64,000 nt of DNA from Alphaproteobacteria bacterium (GCA_021325375.1 JAJPHG010000021.1:1-64000), one strand, 5' to 3'. Positions 17,440 to 29,798 are shown, counted from the stretch's first letter. The notes: generated by a model not told the origin, from the letters alone. Numbers and translations: made by a program.

Positions 17440-18267
17440 TCACACGGGGTCCGGGTCCGGCTTAAGCCCGCCCAAGGCCACGATCAAGAGGGCGATGAGG
17501 CCGAAGACCGCAATCCCGAGGACCGCGATGCCGAGCTTGTCGGGCACGGCGAAGAACAGGAACGCCATCAGCGGGCTGCGCAGGTTGTTGATCGCCGAAT
17601 GGGCGAGGCTCGACGGCCAGATGCTGCCGCTCTTCAGCCTCAGCCAGCCCAGGATGATGGAATAGAAGACCGTGCCGATTGGGAACAGCAGCAGGATGAG
17701 CCGCGGATGGCCGGGGAGCTCGGTGCCGAGCATCAGCAGCGGAGTGTGCCACACGCCCCACACGATCCCGGTCGCGATCGCGGCGAAAAGCGGCCGGCTC
17801 GGAAACAGGCGAAGCTGCAGATAGCTCCGCCAGCCGAATTCCTCGCCCCAGAGCAGCGGCATGGAAACCAGCGAGAGCACCGACAGGCGCAGGATCGTGG
17901 CGGCGAGCGCCGCGGCCTTGGAGCCCTGCGCATCCAAGAGCGTGAAATCGGGTTGCGCGATGCCGAGCGCGGGCACCGCCGCCATCACGACCAGCGCTGC
18001 GGCGAGCGGAACGGCGAGCGCCAGGACATAGTAGAGCCATTTGCGCGGCTTGAGGCCGAGGCCGGCATCGACGAAGCCCTCGCGCGTGACTAGGCCGCGC
18101 ACGACGAGCGCCGCGACGGCCGGAGCGAAAGCGCCGGCGAGAATGAATAGCCGGAACAACGCGCCGTGCCGGGGAACGCCCAAGGCGAGCGCCGCCTCCC
18201 AGATCGGCCACGCAAGGCCGAACGCCAGTATCAGATAGGCGCCGACGCCCCAAACGTTCCGCCGCAT
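17440..18267 (-). CDS. CPBP-family intramembrane metalloprotease
   Basis: 275 residues from ATG 18267, which follows a GGGGGAG site. Seven or eight membrane spans are visible. The Abi/CPBP motifs are GEEFGWR with Glu142, Glu143 and Arg147, then VWHTP with His174, and HSAIN with His223. These are the putative metal-binding residues of the Rce1-like family. Substrate unknown. It lies between coaD and the cyclophilin gene on the same strand, an insertion in a usually compact cluster. Confidence 0.8.
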   Translation of the reverse strand: MRRNVWGVGAYLILAFGLAWPIWEAALALGVPRHGALFRLFILAGAFAPAVAALVVRGLVTREGFVDAGLGLKPRKWLYYVLALAVPLAAALVVMAAVPALGIAQPDFTLLDAQGSKAAALAATILRLSVLSLVSMPLLWGEEFGWRSYLQLRLFPSRPLFAAIATGIVWGVWHTPLLMLGTELPGHPRLILLLFPIGTVFYSIILGWLRLKSGSIWPSSLAHSAINNLRSPLMAFLFFAVPDKLGIAVLGIAVFGLIALLIVALGGLKPDPDPV

Positions 18268-18334
18268 GGCAGCTCCCCCTACCGCGAGGACGACTGTCAT
18301 CAGACATTGGGGCCGCGGCCGCGAATTCAAGGCT

Positions 18335-18853
18335 TCACATCTTGGCGCCCAGCTCCCGGCACCGCTTGACGAGACGTTCGGCGACATAGGGCGTGGTGAA
18401 ATGCGTCACGTCGCCGCCGAACATCGCGATCTCCTTCACAAGCCGCGACGCGATCGCCTGGTTGCGCGGATCGGCCATGAGGAAGACCGTCTCGATCTCC
18501 TTGTCCATGCGCTGGTTCATCGCCGCCATCTGGAACTCGTACTCGAAATCCGACACCGCGCGCAGGCCGCGGATCACCACCGACGCGCCGACGGAATGGG
18601 CGAACTTCACCTGCAGCATGTCGAAGGTCTTGACCTCGATCGTCGCGCGCGCCTCGGCGAGCGGCTGCGCCTCGTGGCGCATCATCTCGACGCGCTCCTC
18701 GATCGAGAACACCTGCGCCTTGGCCGAGTTCGACGACACGATGCCGATGACGAGATGGTCGACGATCTTCACCGCGCGCTTGATGATGTCGAGATGGCCG
18801 AGCGTGACGGGATCGAAGGTCCCGGGATAGAGGCCGATGCGTTTCTTGGGCAT
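18335..18853 (-). CDS. coaD: Phosphopantetheine adenylyltransferase
   Basis: 172 residues. It transfers AMP from ATP to 4'-phosphopantetheine, the penultimate step of coenzyme A synthesis. The nucleotidyltransferase motif YPGTFDPVTLGHLDII (9-24) and the second signature VVIRGLRAVSDFEYEFQMAAMN are complete. Length is slightly above the usual 160. It is downstream of gyrA, separated by a palindromic repeat block. Confidence 0.95.
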   Translation of the reverse strand: MPKKRIGLYPGTFDPVTLGHLDIIKRAVKIVDHLVIGIVSSNSAKAQVFSIEERVEMMRHEAQPLAEARATIEVKTFDMLQVKFAHSVGASVVIRGLRAVSDFEYEFQMAAMNQRMDKEIETVFLMADPRNQAIASRLVKEIAMFGGDVTHFTTPYVAERLVKRCRELGAKM

Positions 18854-18865
18854 GCGCCGTCCTTA

Positions 18866-18990
18866 ACCTCCCCCTTGTGGGGAGGTCGAAGCGCGGCACG
18901 CGCTTCGGGTGGGGGGAAGTCCCTCCACCGGCGCCATCCCCCACCCGAAAAATCCTTCGAATTTTTCGACCTCCCCACAAGGGGGAGGTA
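18866..18990. repeat. Palindromic repeat block between gyrA and coaD
   Basis: The outer arms ACCTCCCCCTTGTGGGGAGGT (near 18867) and its near-identical partner ending at 18989 flank inner inverted segments (GGGTGGGGG paired with CCCCCACCC, and GAAAAAT..ATTTTTC). Each arm is itself a palindrome. The same arm recurs at 48167-48192, and a relative is at 49671-49872. It fits a REP/BIME-like intergenic element that could also form a terminator or protect mRNA ends. Confidence 0.75.
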
Positions 18991-19002
18991 AAAAAGACCT
19001 GC

Positions 19003-21729
19003 TCACTCCGCCCCCTCCGAGTCATCCTCGATGCGCTCGACCGAGACGACGCGTTCGCCTTCGTCGACGCGGAACACGGTCACGCCCTGCGCGGCGCGGC
19101 CCTGGACGGAGATGCCGCCCACCGGCACGCGGATCGTCTGGCCCTTGTCGCTGATGAGCATGAGGTCGTCGGATTCGTCGACCGGGAAGGCCGCGATGAT
19201 CGCGTGGTTCTTCTTGCCCATGCCCATGGCGACGATGCCGGAGCCGCCCCGACCCGTGACGCGATACTCATAGGAACTGGTGCGCTTGCCGAAGCCGCTT
19301 TCGGAGATCGTGAGCACGAACTGCTCGCGGGCACCGAGCTCGGCGTAGCGCGCCGGCGTCAGCGTCGCCTCCTCGCCCGTCTCCTCGTCCTCGGCAACCT
19401 CTTCGATCTCCTCCTCGCCGGTCGCGGCGCGGCGCGCGGCGTTGGACTGCTTGAGATAGGCGCGCGCCTCGGCCGTCTCGGCGTCGGAATGATGCAGCAG
19501 GGTCAGGCTCACCACCTCGTCGCCCCCCTCTTCCCCAAAATTGGCGAGCTTGATGCCGCGCACGCCGGTGGAGTCGCGCCCCTTGAACACGCGCACGTCG
19601 GTGAGCGCGAAGCGGATGCATTTGCCGAGCTTGGTGGTCAGCAGCACGTCGTCCTGGTCGGTGCAGGTCTGCACGCCGACGATGGCGTCGCCGGGCTCGA
19701 GCTTCATCGCGATCTTGCCGTTGCGGTTGATGCTGGCGAAATCGGACAGCTCGTTGCGGCGCACGTCGCCGGACTTGGTCGCGAAGACGACGCCCAGCTT
19801 CTCCCAGGCGCCTTCGTCTTCCGGCAGCGGCAGGATGGTGGCGATGCGCTCGCCCTCCTGCAGCGGCAAGAGGTTCACCATCGCCTTGCCCTTGCCCTGG
19901 ATGCGCGCCTCGGGCAGGCGCCACACCTTCAGCTTGTAGGACATGCCGTTGGAGGAGAAGAACACCAGCGGCGCATGCGTCGAGGCCACGAACAGGTTGG
20001 TGACGTAGTCCTCCTCGCGCGTCGCCATGCCGGCGCGACCCTTGCCGCCGCGGCCCTGCACGCGGTATTCGGCGACCGGCGTGCGCTTGATGTAGCCGGC
20101 ATGCGTCACGGTGACGGCGACGTCCTCGCGCTCGATCAGCGCCTCATCCTCGATCTCGACATCGGCGTCGACGAGCTCGGTCAGGCGCGGGGTGGCGAAC
20201 TCCTCGCGGATCTTGCCGAGCTCGTCGCGGATGATCTGCAGCACGCGGCCGCGCGAGCGCAGGATGTCGAGATAGTCCTGGATGGCGGTGCCGAGCTTCG
20301 TCGCCTCGTCGGCGATCTCGTCGCGGCCGAGCGCGGTGAGTCTTTGCAGGCGCAGGTCGAGGATCGCCTTGGCCTGCTCTTCCGACATGCGGATCGTGCT
20401 CTCGGCGCTCAATTTGTGGCGCGGATCGGCGATCAGCGCGATCAGCGGGCCCACGTCCTTCGCCGGCCAGTCGCGCGCCATCAGCTGCTCGCGCGCGGTC
20501 GTGGCGTCGGGGGCGGCGCGGATGAGGCGGATCACCTCGTCGATATTGGCGACGGCGACGGCGAGGCCGACCAGGATATGGCCGCGATCGCGCGCCTTGG
20601 CGAGGTCGAAGCGCGTGCGCCGCGTGATGACCTCTTCGCGGAAATGGACGAAGGACGCGATCAGGTCCTTCAGATTCATCAGCAGCGGGCGGCCGTTGTT
20701 CAGCGCCAGCATGTTGACGCCGAAGCTCGTCTGCAATTCGGAGAAACGGTAGAGCTGGTTGAGCACGACTTCGGACGAGGCGTCGCGCTTGAGCTCGATC
20801 ACCACGCGCATGCCGTCGCGGTTGCTCTCGTCGTGGATGTCGGAGATGCCTTCGATGCGCTTGTCGCGCACCATCTCGCCGATGCGCTCCTGCAGCCGCG
20901 CCTTGTTCACCTGATAGGGCAGTTCGGTGACGATGATCGCCTCGCGATCCTTGCGGACCTCCTCCACATGGCAGCGCGCGCGCATCAGGATCGAGCCGCG
21001 CCCGCGCGCCAGGGCGCCGCGCGCCGCCAGCTTGCCGATGATCATCGCCCCCGTCGGGAAGTCCGGCCCCGGCACGATGTCGGTGAGCTGCTCCATGCTG
21101 ATCGAGGGATCGTCGATGTAAGCGAGGCAGGCGTCGATCACCTCGCCCAGATTGTGCGGCGGCACGTTCGTCGCCATGCCGACCGCGATGCCGCTGGCGC
21201 CGTTGACGAGCAGGTTGGGATAGCGCGCCGGAAGGACGATGGGCTCCTTCTCCGAGCCGTCGTAATTGTCCTGGTACTCGACCGTGTTCTTGTCGATGTC
21301 CTCGGTCAGCTCATGCGCGATCTTGGCGCGGCGCACCTCGGTGTAGCGCATCGCCGCCGGGTCGTCGCCGTCGACCGAGCCGAAATTGCCCTGCCCGTCG
21401 ATCAAAGGCACGCGCATGGAGAAATCCTGCGCCATGCGCACCAGCGCGTCGTAGATCGATTGGTCGCCGTGCGGATGGTACTTGCCCATCACGTCGCCGA
21501 CGATGAGCGCCGATTTGCGGTAGGGCTTGTTCCAGTCGCGCCCGTTCTCGTGCATCGAGAAGAGGATGCGGCGATGCACGGGCTTGAGCCCGTCGCGCGC
21601 GTCGGGCAGCGCGCGGGAGACGATGACGCTCATCGCGTAGTCGAGATAGGAGCGCTTCAGCTCGTCCTCGATCGCGATGCCGCTGATGCTGCCGCCGGAA
21701 GGCGGGGCGGGGGTGTTCTCGTCGCTCAA
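19003..21729 (-). CDS. gyrA: DNA gyrase subunit A
   Basis: 908 residues. This is the breakage-reunion subunit of gyrase. Catalytic Tyr129 is in AAMRYTE and the GyrA box is QGRGGKG. The quinolone-resistance region reads [20 protein letters not shown]: Gln90 occupies the position of E. coli Ser83, while Asp at the Ser83+4 position (Asp94) is kept. The C-terminal beta-pinwheel contains an acidic insert ([19 protein letters not shown], about 762-780), as often seen in alphaproteobacteria. It is upstream of coaD. Confidence 0.97.
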   Translation of the reverse strand: MSDENTPAPPSGGSISGIAIEDELKRSYLDYAMSVIVSRALPDARDGLKPVHRRILFSMHENGRDWNKPYRKSALIVGDVMGKYHPHGDQSIYDALVRMAQDFSMRVPLIDGQGNFGSVDGDDPAAMRYTEVRRAKIAHELTEDIDKNTVEYQDNYDGSEKEPIVLPARYPNLLVNGASGIAVGMATNVPPHNLGEVIDACLAYIDDPSISMEQLTDIVPGPDFPTGAMIIGKLAARGALARGRGSILMRARCHVEEVRKDREAIIVTELPYQVNKARLQERIGEMVRDKRIEGISDIHDESNRDGMRVVIELKRDASSEVVLNQLYRFSELQTSFGVNMLALNNGRPLLMNLKDLIASFVHFREEVITRRTRFDLAKARDRGHILVGLAVAVANIDEVIRLIRAAPDATTAREQLMARDWPAKDVGPLIALIADPRHKLSAESTIRMSEEQAKAILDLRLQRLTALGRDEIADEATKLGTAIQDYLDILRSRGRVLQIIRDELGKIREEFATPRLTELVDADVEIEDEALIEREDVAVTVTHAGYIKRTPVAEYRVQGRGGKGRAGMATREEDYVTNLFVASTHAPLVFFSSNGMSYKLKVWRLPEARIQGKGKAMVNLLPLQEGERIATILPLPEDEGAWEKLGVVFATKSGDVRRNELSDFASINRNGKIAMKLEPGDAIVGVQTCTDQDDVLLTTKLGKCIRFALTDVRVFKGRDSTGVRGIKLANFGEEGGDEVVSLTLLHHSDAETAEARAYLKQSNAARRAATGEEEIEEVAEDEETGEEATLTPARYAELGAREQFVLTISESGFGKRTSSYEYRVTGRGGSGIVAMGMGKKNHAIIAAFPVDESDDLMLISDKGQTIRVPVGGISVQGRAAQGVTVFRVDEGERVVSVERIEDDSEGAE

Positions 21730-21811
21730 ACGGGGGTCCTAAGGCGGCGAGGATTCGGTCCGAAAATCATGCCCGATTGGTAGCATTTCGGAAGGCGGCT
21801 ACGCCAGTCTT

Positions 21812-22239
21812 TCAGCGGTGAACCTGCCGCAGCTTGCCGGCGGAAACGACCGCCCGGAGCTTCGTCTTTATGTGCGTGAAAAGCCGCGGCGGCAGATGCC
21901 CGTAAGCGAATGTCTTGGCCCGGTTCAGCACCGTCTCGATGCCCGCCGGCGGCCAATGGTCGACATTGCACTCCGACAGGACAACCCAGCTGGGTGCCTC
22001 GTCCAAGCCCAAATTGGACTTCACGGCCGCAGGCAATTCGACGGCTTCAACACCCGTGCGGGGTGGAGGTGGGTGATCGGAAGCACCACAACGAACCGTG
22101 ATTCCGCCAGCGGCTTGACCGAAGCCACAATGCAGACGGGCCGAACCTTGCCGTAATCCCGCCCCGCCGCGCTCTCATCCGACCACAGATAGTCGTAGCG
22201 GATGACCAGTCCCGGCTCTGGCTCCGGCAGCGCCGCCAA
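21812..22239 (-). pseudogene. PemK-like toxin gene split by a frameshift
   Basis: Two overlapping frames together give one toxin of about 140 residues. The first part (22239 to about 22045, TTG start just after the antitoxin stop) reads PEPGLVIRYDYLW, GKVRPVCIVASV and FVVVLPITH. The frame then runs into a stop at 22021. The second part, one frame away, continues VEAVELPAAVKSNLGLDEAPSWVVLSECN and ends LFTHIKTKLRAVVSAGKLRQV at 21812. Adding one C to the CCCC run (near 22060) would restore the frame. The family is a type II toxin that follows a Phd-like antitoxin. Either the gene is inactivated or this is a sequencing error in a homopolymer. Confidence 0.7.
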
Positions 22240-22245
22240 GGGAGC

Positions 22246-22503
22246 CTATTCGTCCAGCAACGCGTTGAGGTAATCGTATCGCGGGTCCATTTTGGATTTG
22301 GCGATCGCATCGACCACGGATTTGGGCAGGTCAACGACGCGATATGCCCGTCGATGGGCCGCGACCAGCCAATCATATTGATCGGCCGACAAAAGCACCC
22401 ACTCGCGCTTTCCGTTCTGCGTGATCTCGACCGGCTCGTGCTTGGCGCGATCCTTGTACTCGCCAATATTGCGCTCGAACCGGCTGGCAGTAGTGCGGGT
22501 CAC
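22246..22503 (-). CDS. Type II antitoxin, Phd/YefM-like
   Basis: 85 residues from GTG 22503, with CGGAG upstream. The segment FERNIGEYKDRAKHEPVEITQNGKREWVLLSADQYDWLVAA matches Phd/YefM antitoxins, whose N-terminal domain binds DNA. The C-terminal part (VVDAIAKSKMDPRYDYLNALLDE) would bind the toxin. The toxin gene follows six bases later and is frameshifted, so the antitoxin may be an orphan. The pair sits between ssb and gyrA, which are usually close neighbours. Confidence 0.82.
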   Translation of the reverse strand: MTRTTASRFERNIGEYKDRAKHEPVEITQNGKREWVLLSADQYDWLVAAHRRAYRVVDLPKSVVDAIAKSKMDPRYDYLNALLDE

Positions 22504-22573
22504 TGGGACTGCTCCGTTTGCCTCAACCAGGACATTCTAAAGGTTCAGGGTCGCCGCACCAAGCCGTCCTACC

Positions 22574-23032
22574 CTAGAACGGTATCTCGTCGTCCATGTC
22601 GCTGCCGCGGTCGAAGCTCGCGGGGGACTCGGCCGCGCCGCCGCCGCTATAGGCGCCACGGCCACCGCCGCCGCCCTCGCCCTTGGAATCGAGCATGGTC
22701 AGCTCGCCGCGGAAATTCTGCAGCACGATCTCGGTCGAGTACTTGTCCTGGCCGTCCTTGTCGGTCCATTTGCGGGTCTGCAGGCTGCCCTCGACATAGA
22801 CCTTGGCGCCCTTGCGCAGGTATTTCTCGGCGATCTCGGCGAGGTTCTTGTTGAAGATGACCACGCGATGCCACTCGGTCTTCTCCTTGCGCTCGCCGCT
22901 GGCCTTGTCGCGCCAAGTCTCGGAGGTGGCGAGGGAGAGGTTCACGACGGGGTCGCCGCTCTGCATGCGGCGGACTTCCGGATCCTTGCCCAGATTGCCC
23001 ACCAGGATGACCTTGTTGACGCTGCCCGCCAT
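22574..23032 (-). CDS. ssb: Single-stranded DNA-binding protein
   Basis: 152 residues from ATG 23032, preceded by GGAAGG; a longer in-frame reading adds 16 unlikely residues. The OB fold starts [18 protein letters not shown] and includes [11 protein letters not shown] and GSLQTRKW. A Gly-rich linker leads to the acidic tip DMDDEIPF, which recruits repair proteins. It is divergent from uvrA across a shared region containing an SOS box, so damage induction is likely. Confidence 0.96.
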   Translation of the reverse strand: MAGSVNKVILVGNLGKDPEVRRMQSGDPVVNLSLATSETWRDKASGERKEKTEWHRVVIFNKNLAEIAEKYLRKGAKVYVEGSLQTRKWTDKDGQDKYSTEIVLQNFRGELTMLDSKGEGGGGGRGAYSGGGAAESPASFDRGSDMDDEIPF

Positions 23033-23110
23033 GTCTTCGCCTTCCGTAGCTTGTCCTTGAGCCGGACTCTTAAGCCCCAAGCACGCCGGCCGCTATTGCC
23101 GACTCCATTT

Positions 23111-23125
23111 GTTCTCTTTATGTTC
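23111..23125. promoter_or_regulatory. LexA-binding SOS box (GTTC-N7-GTTC)
   Basis: GTTCTCTTTATGTTC matches the direct-repeat LexA site of alphaproteobacteria exactly. It lies 79 bases before the ssb start and 208 bases before the uvrA start, within the 300-base divergent region. In this class, uvrA and ssb commonly share such a site. Apart from this box the region shows nothing else I can name. Confidence 0.8.
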
Positions 23126-23332
23126 CAGGCGAATCCGAGTCAATCCCCAGCTTCTTGAGGACGTCGTGTCGCGCTGCTGCCAACCCCTGCCAGCTTGCGG
23201 TTTATGGTCAGGGTCCCCATATCGGGAGTGCCGCCGCGGCTTCGTCCGGCGGCCAACCCCAATTGTGACGCGCGCGCGGTTGCCCGGGCCAAACCGGACC
23301 GCCAAAGTGCGCGTTTGGACTGACGGAAAGCC

Positions 23333-26227
<2,895 letters not shown>

Positions 26228-26235
26228 GAGAGTGT

Positions 26236-26302
26236 GCGTGAATAGGTCGGAATCGAACCGGCATCTCCTTGCGGTATGTTAACATTACAACAGTATTCAC
26301 GC
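26236..26302 (-). other. tRNA-like element lacking a normal anticodon arm
   Basis: On the minus strand a perfect 9-bp acceptor-like pair, GCGTGAATA and TATTCACGC, closes a 67-base unit. It contains a D-arm-like segment (TGTT..AACA around GTAATGTT) and a T-arm with GCCGG TTCGATT CCGAC. The anticodon arm is not a proper 5+7+5 hairpin: only the 3' strand GCAAG remains, as if 10-12 bases were deleted. It resembles phage-type glycine tRNAs. It starts 8 bases after the uvrA stop and precedes the end of an unknown membrane-protein gene. It may be a tRNA pseudogene or an integration scar. Confidence 0.45.
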
Positions 26303-26327
26303 GCCCCATATCAACGCGTGGACTTCG

Positions 26328-28502
26328 TCAGATGTCAAGGCCGTTCCATCTCAAAGAGGGCGCGCGCCATTTCTTTCGCCACTTGCCGTCGCTCTCGGAC
26401 CAATTCGTCAGACGCTGCCTCAGCATCTCGATCTTCGCGAACTCGTACTTGATTTGACGGGCGAGCCTCGCGTCCTTGCGCTGGCGTTTCTGTTGCGCAC
26501 GCTCCTGCTTTTCCTTGGGCGTGCGCGGCGAGAGCGAACCGTCCCGCGCGTCGGCCTCGACCGTCGACACGGCATCGACGGCACCGTGCCGGATAGGCGG
26601 ATTGCGAAGATCGTTCAGGTCGGACCCCAGATAGTGGAGATTTCGGACCGTGGCGCCGATTTCCCTTTCGACAAGGGTTATCAGCTGCGCCCATAGCGCG
26701 GCCCGTGCGGCGTCCTTGCCCGAACGGACCAACAGACCCGCAAGCAGATCGCAGAGACGCAGGTTGCATTGGGCGGACGACCCGTTCGCCACATAGCTGA
26801 GGCCGAGCTCCAGGACGTCGAGGGCCGCATCTCTCCTGCCATGGCGCCAGTGCATCAACGCCTGTGTCTCGATGCCTTCGGAGTAGTGGGCGAGATCGAG
26901 CCTTTTCAGCCTCTGCTTTTGCGGTGGCGGGTTGGATTGCCCCGATACGACGACCGCACTGGGTTGGGTGCTGGGCGGGAGTGCCGGCGGCGGTTCCCGC
27001 ATCGGCGACAGGTTTCGCGTGCTTATGAAGGTACCGTTGATGACACTGCCCCCTTCCATCACGACGGCGCCTGGAACGATCCCGAGATCGCGGCGGGCAT
27101 GGACGGGCTTCGCAAAGTGGCCGATCGTGTTTCCCTTCCTACCCTTTCGCCAATACCAGCCGGGCGCAATGAGGTATGTGTGCGGCGTCTTTTTGCGCTT
27201 GTGAAAATAGGGATTGTTTACGAGACGCAACTTGAAGAGCGGAAGAATCGAGCTTGGATTGATAAGCGCGGGCGCCGCCGCGGACCCAAGCACGATGCCG
27301 ACCGATCCCAGGAGCCATTTCAAGGTATCGCGGCGGGACTGCGCGGGACCGCTCTCGATCGCGCGTCTCTGCCGAAGGGGCAGCAGCCATCCCAACAGGC
27401 CCACGACGGAGATCGGCAGGATCGCGACGATCAGCATATCGAGGAACGCGTTGCCGGTGAGCCCGGTCGGACCGGCCAGGTCCGCAAAACCCAATAGCTC
27501 CGGCGTCATCGAACCGTGCGCCATGGACAGCGTGTTCTGGGCAAAGAGCGCCCCGGCGAGCATGACGGCGACCACGGCCAGCACCGCCGCCGCCGCCGCC
27601 GACATCCGGCGATATCCGGGCGGCGAAATCGTCGAATCCCGGAAAGACCGGCCTGAGGCATATCGCCAATCGGGCAGCGGCCAAAGCCACCACGGCGCGC
27701 TCAAAAGCGCCGGCTTGAGCTCCAGGCCTTCTCCGCTTCTCGTGCCGGTCTGCTCCGCCAATTGGAACTGCGCGTCGAGCAGCGAAATCACGCGTCTTCG
27801 CAGAAAACCAAGCCAAACACCGCCGGCCGCGAATATGACGGCCAGCGCCAGCGGATACCATTTCACGTCGATGTTGCTGATCTTCAGCCCGATGACTTCG
27901 ATGCTGCCTTCCTTCGTCCAATCATCGACGAACGCGTGAAGGTCCTGCCGCTTACGTTGACAGGACGAAACGACGGTATCGCGCCATGTTGAGAAAACGG
28001 AGAACGTCGATTTGTCACATTTTCCGCCTTGCACGACCCGGTCGAGCTCCTGCTCGACAAAGCGTGACGCTTCGGAATTCGACCGCCTTCGACGAATCTC
28101 CGTGCAGGTTTTTTTTGACTCTTGGTCCTTCTCTGTATCGTTCTTCTCGACGATATTTGCGCGGTGGCCTTGGTCGAAGCCCAGACAGGTCAATACGCTG
28201 CCGACCGCCTGCTTGTCTTCGGGCTTGCGCGCGATACGGCGGGGCGTCCTGGAGAAGCCGGAGCGCGTGTCGCAGTAGTTCTCGATCTCCTTGTAGCAAG
28301 CCTCGGCCGTCTCGGCCGCCTTTTCGGCGCGCTCTTCCAGACGCGCGGACAACGCCCTGCTCGGCCGCTCGGAAAGATCGAAGGGAAAAAAATTCGCGAC
28401 CCACCAGACCAGGCTGGCGAGCAGAAACAGGCTGAATATCGTGCTTCCGGACGAGATTCTCGCGCGTGCTTCCTCCAGGAACCGGCTGTCGTCGCCGCTC
28501 AA
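26328..28502 (-). CDS. Large membrane protein of unknown function
   Basis: 724 residues if translation begins at TTG 28502, which follows GGGGGG; an in-frame TTG at 28535 would add 11. Probable spans lie near 22-40, 215-236, 312-332, 358-383 and 404-424. Between the first two is a basic/acidic, Cys-containing, possibly coiled region (about 50-200). After the last span comes a soluble part with a Pro-rich linker (about 510-535), then a helical segment (ALMHWRHGRRDAALDVLELGL) suggestive of a TPR-like fold. The C-terminus is strongly basic (RTPKEKQERAQQKRQRKDARL). I recognise no family. It lies 33 bases after the MFS gene on the same strand. Confidence 0.65.
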   Translation of the reverse strand: MSGDDSRFLEEARARISSGSTIFSLFLLASLVWWVANFFPFDLSERPSRALSARLEERAEKAAETAEACYKEIENYCDTRSGFSRTPRRIARKPEDKQAVGSVLTCLGFDQGHRANIVEKNDTEKDQESKKTCTEIRRRRSNSEASRFVEQELDRVVQGGKCDKSTFSVFSTWRDTVVSSCQRKRQDLHAFVDDWTKEGSIEVIGLKISNIDVKWYPLALAVIFAAGGVWLGFLRRRVISLLDAQFQLAEQTGTRSGEGLELKPALLSAPWWLWPLPDWRYASGRSFRDSTISPPGYRRMSAAAAAVLAVVAVMLAGALFAQNTLSMAHGSMTPELLGFADLAGPTGLTGNAFLDMLIVAILPISVVGLLGWLLPLRQRRAIESGPAQSRRDTLKWLLGSVGIVLGSAAAPALINPSSILPLFKLRLVNNPYFHKRKKTPHTYLIAPGWYWRKGRKGNTIGHFAKPVHARRDLGIVPGAVVMEGGSVINGTFISTRNLSPMREPPPALPPSTQPSAVVVSGQSNPPPQKQRLKRLDLAHYSEGIETQALMHWRHGRRDAALDVLELGLSYVANGSSAQCNLRLCDLLAGLLVRSGKDAARAALWAQLITLVEREIGATVRNLHYLGSDLNDLRNPPIRHGAVDAVSTVEADARDGSLSPRTPKEKQERAQQKRQRKDARLARQIKYEFAKIEMLRQRLTNWSESDGKWRKKWRAPSLRWNGLDI

Positions 28503-28535
28503 ATCACCCCCCAAAGCACAATATCCGCGAGGCAA

Positions 28536-29798
28536 TCAAAGGTTGTCGATCTCGTCAAGACTCGAATGATGAAGGGCGGATTGCAATGCCGTTATCCACC
28601 GCACCGCCAGTACCAGCGCCACGGCGAACACCGCGGCCGCGACGAAGAACGCCGCGCCGGGGATGATCACCGGCGCGTCCTTCGAGATGAAATAGCCGAA
28701 CAGGCCCGTCCAGATCGGCGGGCCGATGATGGAGGTCAGGCCCTGCACGCTGGCGAGCGCGCCTTGCAGGAGACCTTGCTCGTTCGCGGGCACCGCGCGC
28801 GACATCAGGCTCATCGTCGCGGGCGCGGCCATCACCCAGCCGAAGACGCCCAGCGCCATCACCGGATAGATCATCCAGCCCTGGGGCACGACGCCGTAGA
28901 GCACCAGGATCACCACGCTCACGGCGAGGCCCACGATCACCGCGCGGCGCTCGCCCAGGCGCGGGATCAAAAAGCGCGGCATCACGCCCTGGCCCAGCAC
29001 GAACATCACGCCCACCATCGCCAGCGAGAAGCCGATCTCGCGCGGCCCCCAATGGAAGCGGTAGGACGCGAACAGCACCCAGGTCATCTCGGCGACGCGG
29101 TTGGCGAACACCGCGAGCAGGAAGATCACGATCAGTCCGAGCACGGAGCGATAGCGCCGCAGCTCCTTCAGCGCGCCGATGGGATTGGCGCGGGCGAGCG
29201 AGAACGGCTTGCGTTGCGCCGGATCGAGCGACTCCGGCAGGATGAACCAGCCGAGCGCGACATTGGCGAGGCTGAGCAGGCCGGCGGCCAGGAACGGCAG
29301 ATGCAGGTCGACCGCGCCCAGCATGCCGCCGATGACCGGCCCGGTGATGAAGCCGACGCCGAACGCCGCTCCGATCAGCCCGAAATTCGCCGCGCGCTTC
29401 TCGGGCGGGGTGATGTCGGCGAGATAGGCGGCCGCGGTCGTATAGGTCGCCCCCGTCGCGCCCGAGATCAGGCGCGCCACGATGAGCCAGGCAAGCGTCG
29501 GCGCCGCCGCCAGCAGGAAATAATTGACGCCCATGCCGAGAAGCCCGAGCAGGATCACCGGGCGGCGTCCGAAGCGGTCCGACAGGGCGCCGAGCGCCGG
29601 CGACAGGATGAACTGCATCAGCGCATAGCCGCTCGACAGCAGCCCCACCACATAGGCCGCGCGCGAGATGTCGCCGTGATAGAGCTGCTCGACCAGCTTG
29701 GGCAGGATGGGAAAAGCGAGGCCGAGCCCCAGCATGTCGATATAGACCACGGCGATGACGAAGCCGACGCTCGCCCGCCGCGGCGTCGCCGCCGTCAA
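28536..29798 (-). CDS. Tet-type MFS efflux transporter
   Basis: 420 residues with 12 membrane spans. The MFS motif between spans 2 and 3 is GALSDRFGRRPVILLGLLG, and span 5 carries the antiporter-type GAAFGVGFITGPVIGG. The sequence fits the TCR/Tet group of drug:proton antiporters, but the substrate cannot be read from sequence. The start is TTG 29798, overlapping the stop of the preceding membrane-protein gene, so it is translationally coupled to the three paralogs upstream. Confidence 0.85.
   Translation of the reverse strand: MTAATPRRASVGFVIAVVYIDMLGLGLAFPILPKLVEQLYHGDISRAAYVVGLLSSGYALMQFILSPALGALSDRFGRRPVILLGLLGMGVNYFLLAAAPTLAWLIVARLISGATGATYTTAAAYLADITPPEKRAANFGLIGAAFGVGFITGPVIGGMLGAVDLHLPFLAAGLLSLANVALGWFILPESLDPAQRKPFSLARANPIGALKELRRYRSVLGLIVIFLLAVFANRVAEMTWVLFASYRFHWGPREIGFSLAMVGVMFVLGQGVMPRFLIPRLGERRAVIVGLAVSVVILVLYGVVPQGWMIYPVMALGVFGWVMAAPATMSLMSRAVPANEQGLLQGALASVQGLTSIIGPPIWTGLFGYFISKDAPVIIPGAAFFVAAAVFAVALVLAVRWITALQSALHHSSLDEIDNL

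Noticed and set aside
18877..21783. Long plus-strand open frame opposite gyrA
   Set aside because: Exact antisense of a fully conserved GyrA; low-complexity His/Arg/Ala composition.
22021..22239. A separate 72-residue protein after the antitoxin
   Set aside because: It is the N-terminal half of a PemK-like toxin whose remaining part follows in the next frame, so it was annotated as one broken gene.
26236..26302. A functional tRNA gene after uvrA
   Set aside because: The anticodon arm cannot be formed, so no amino acid can be assigned; it was listed as a tRNA-like remnant instead.
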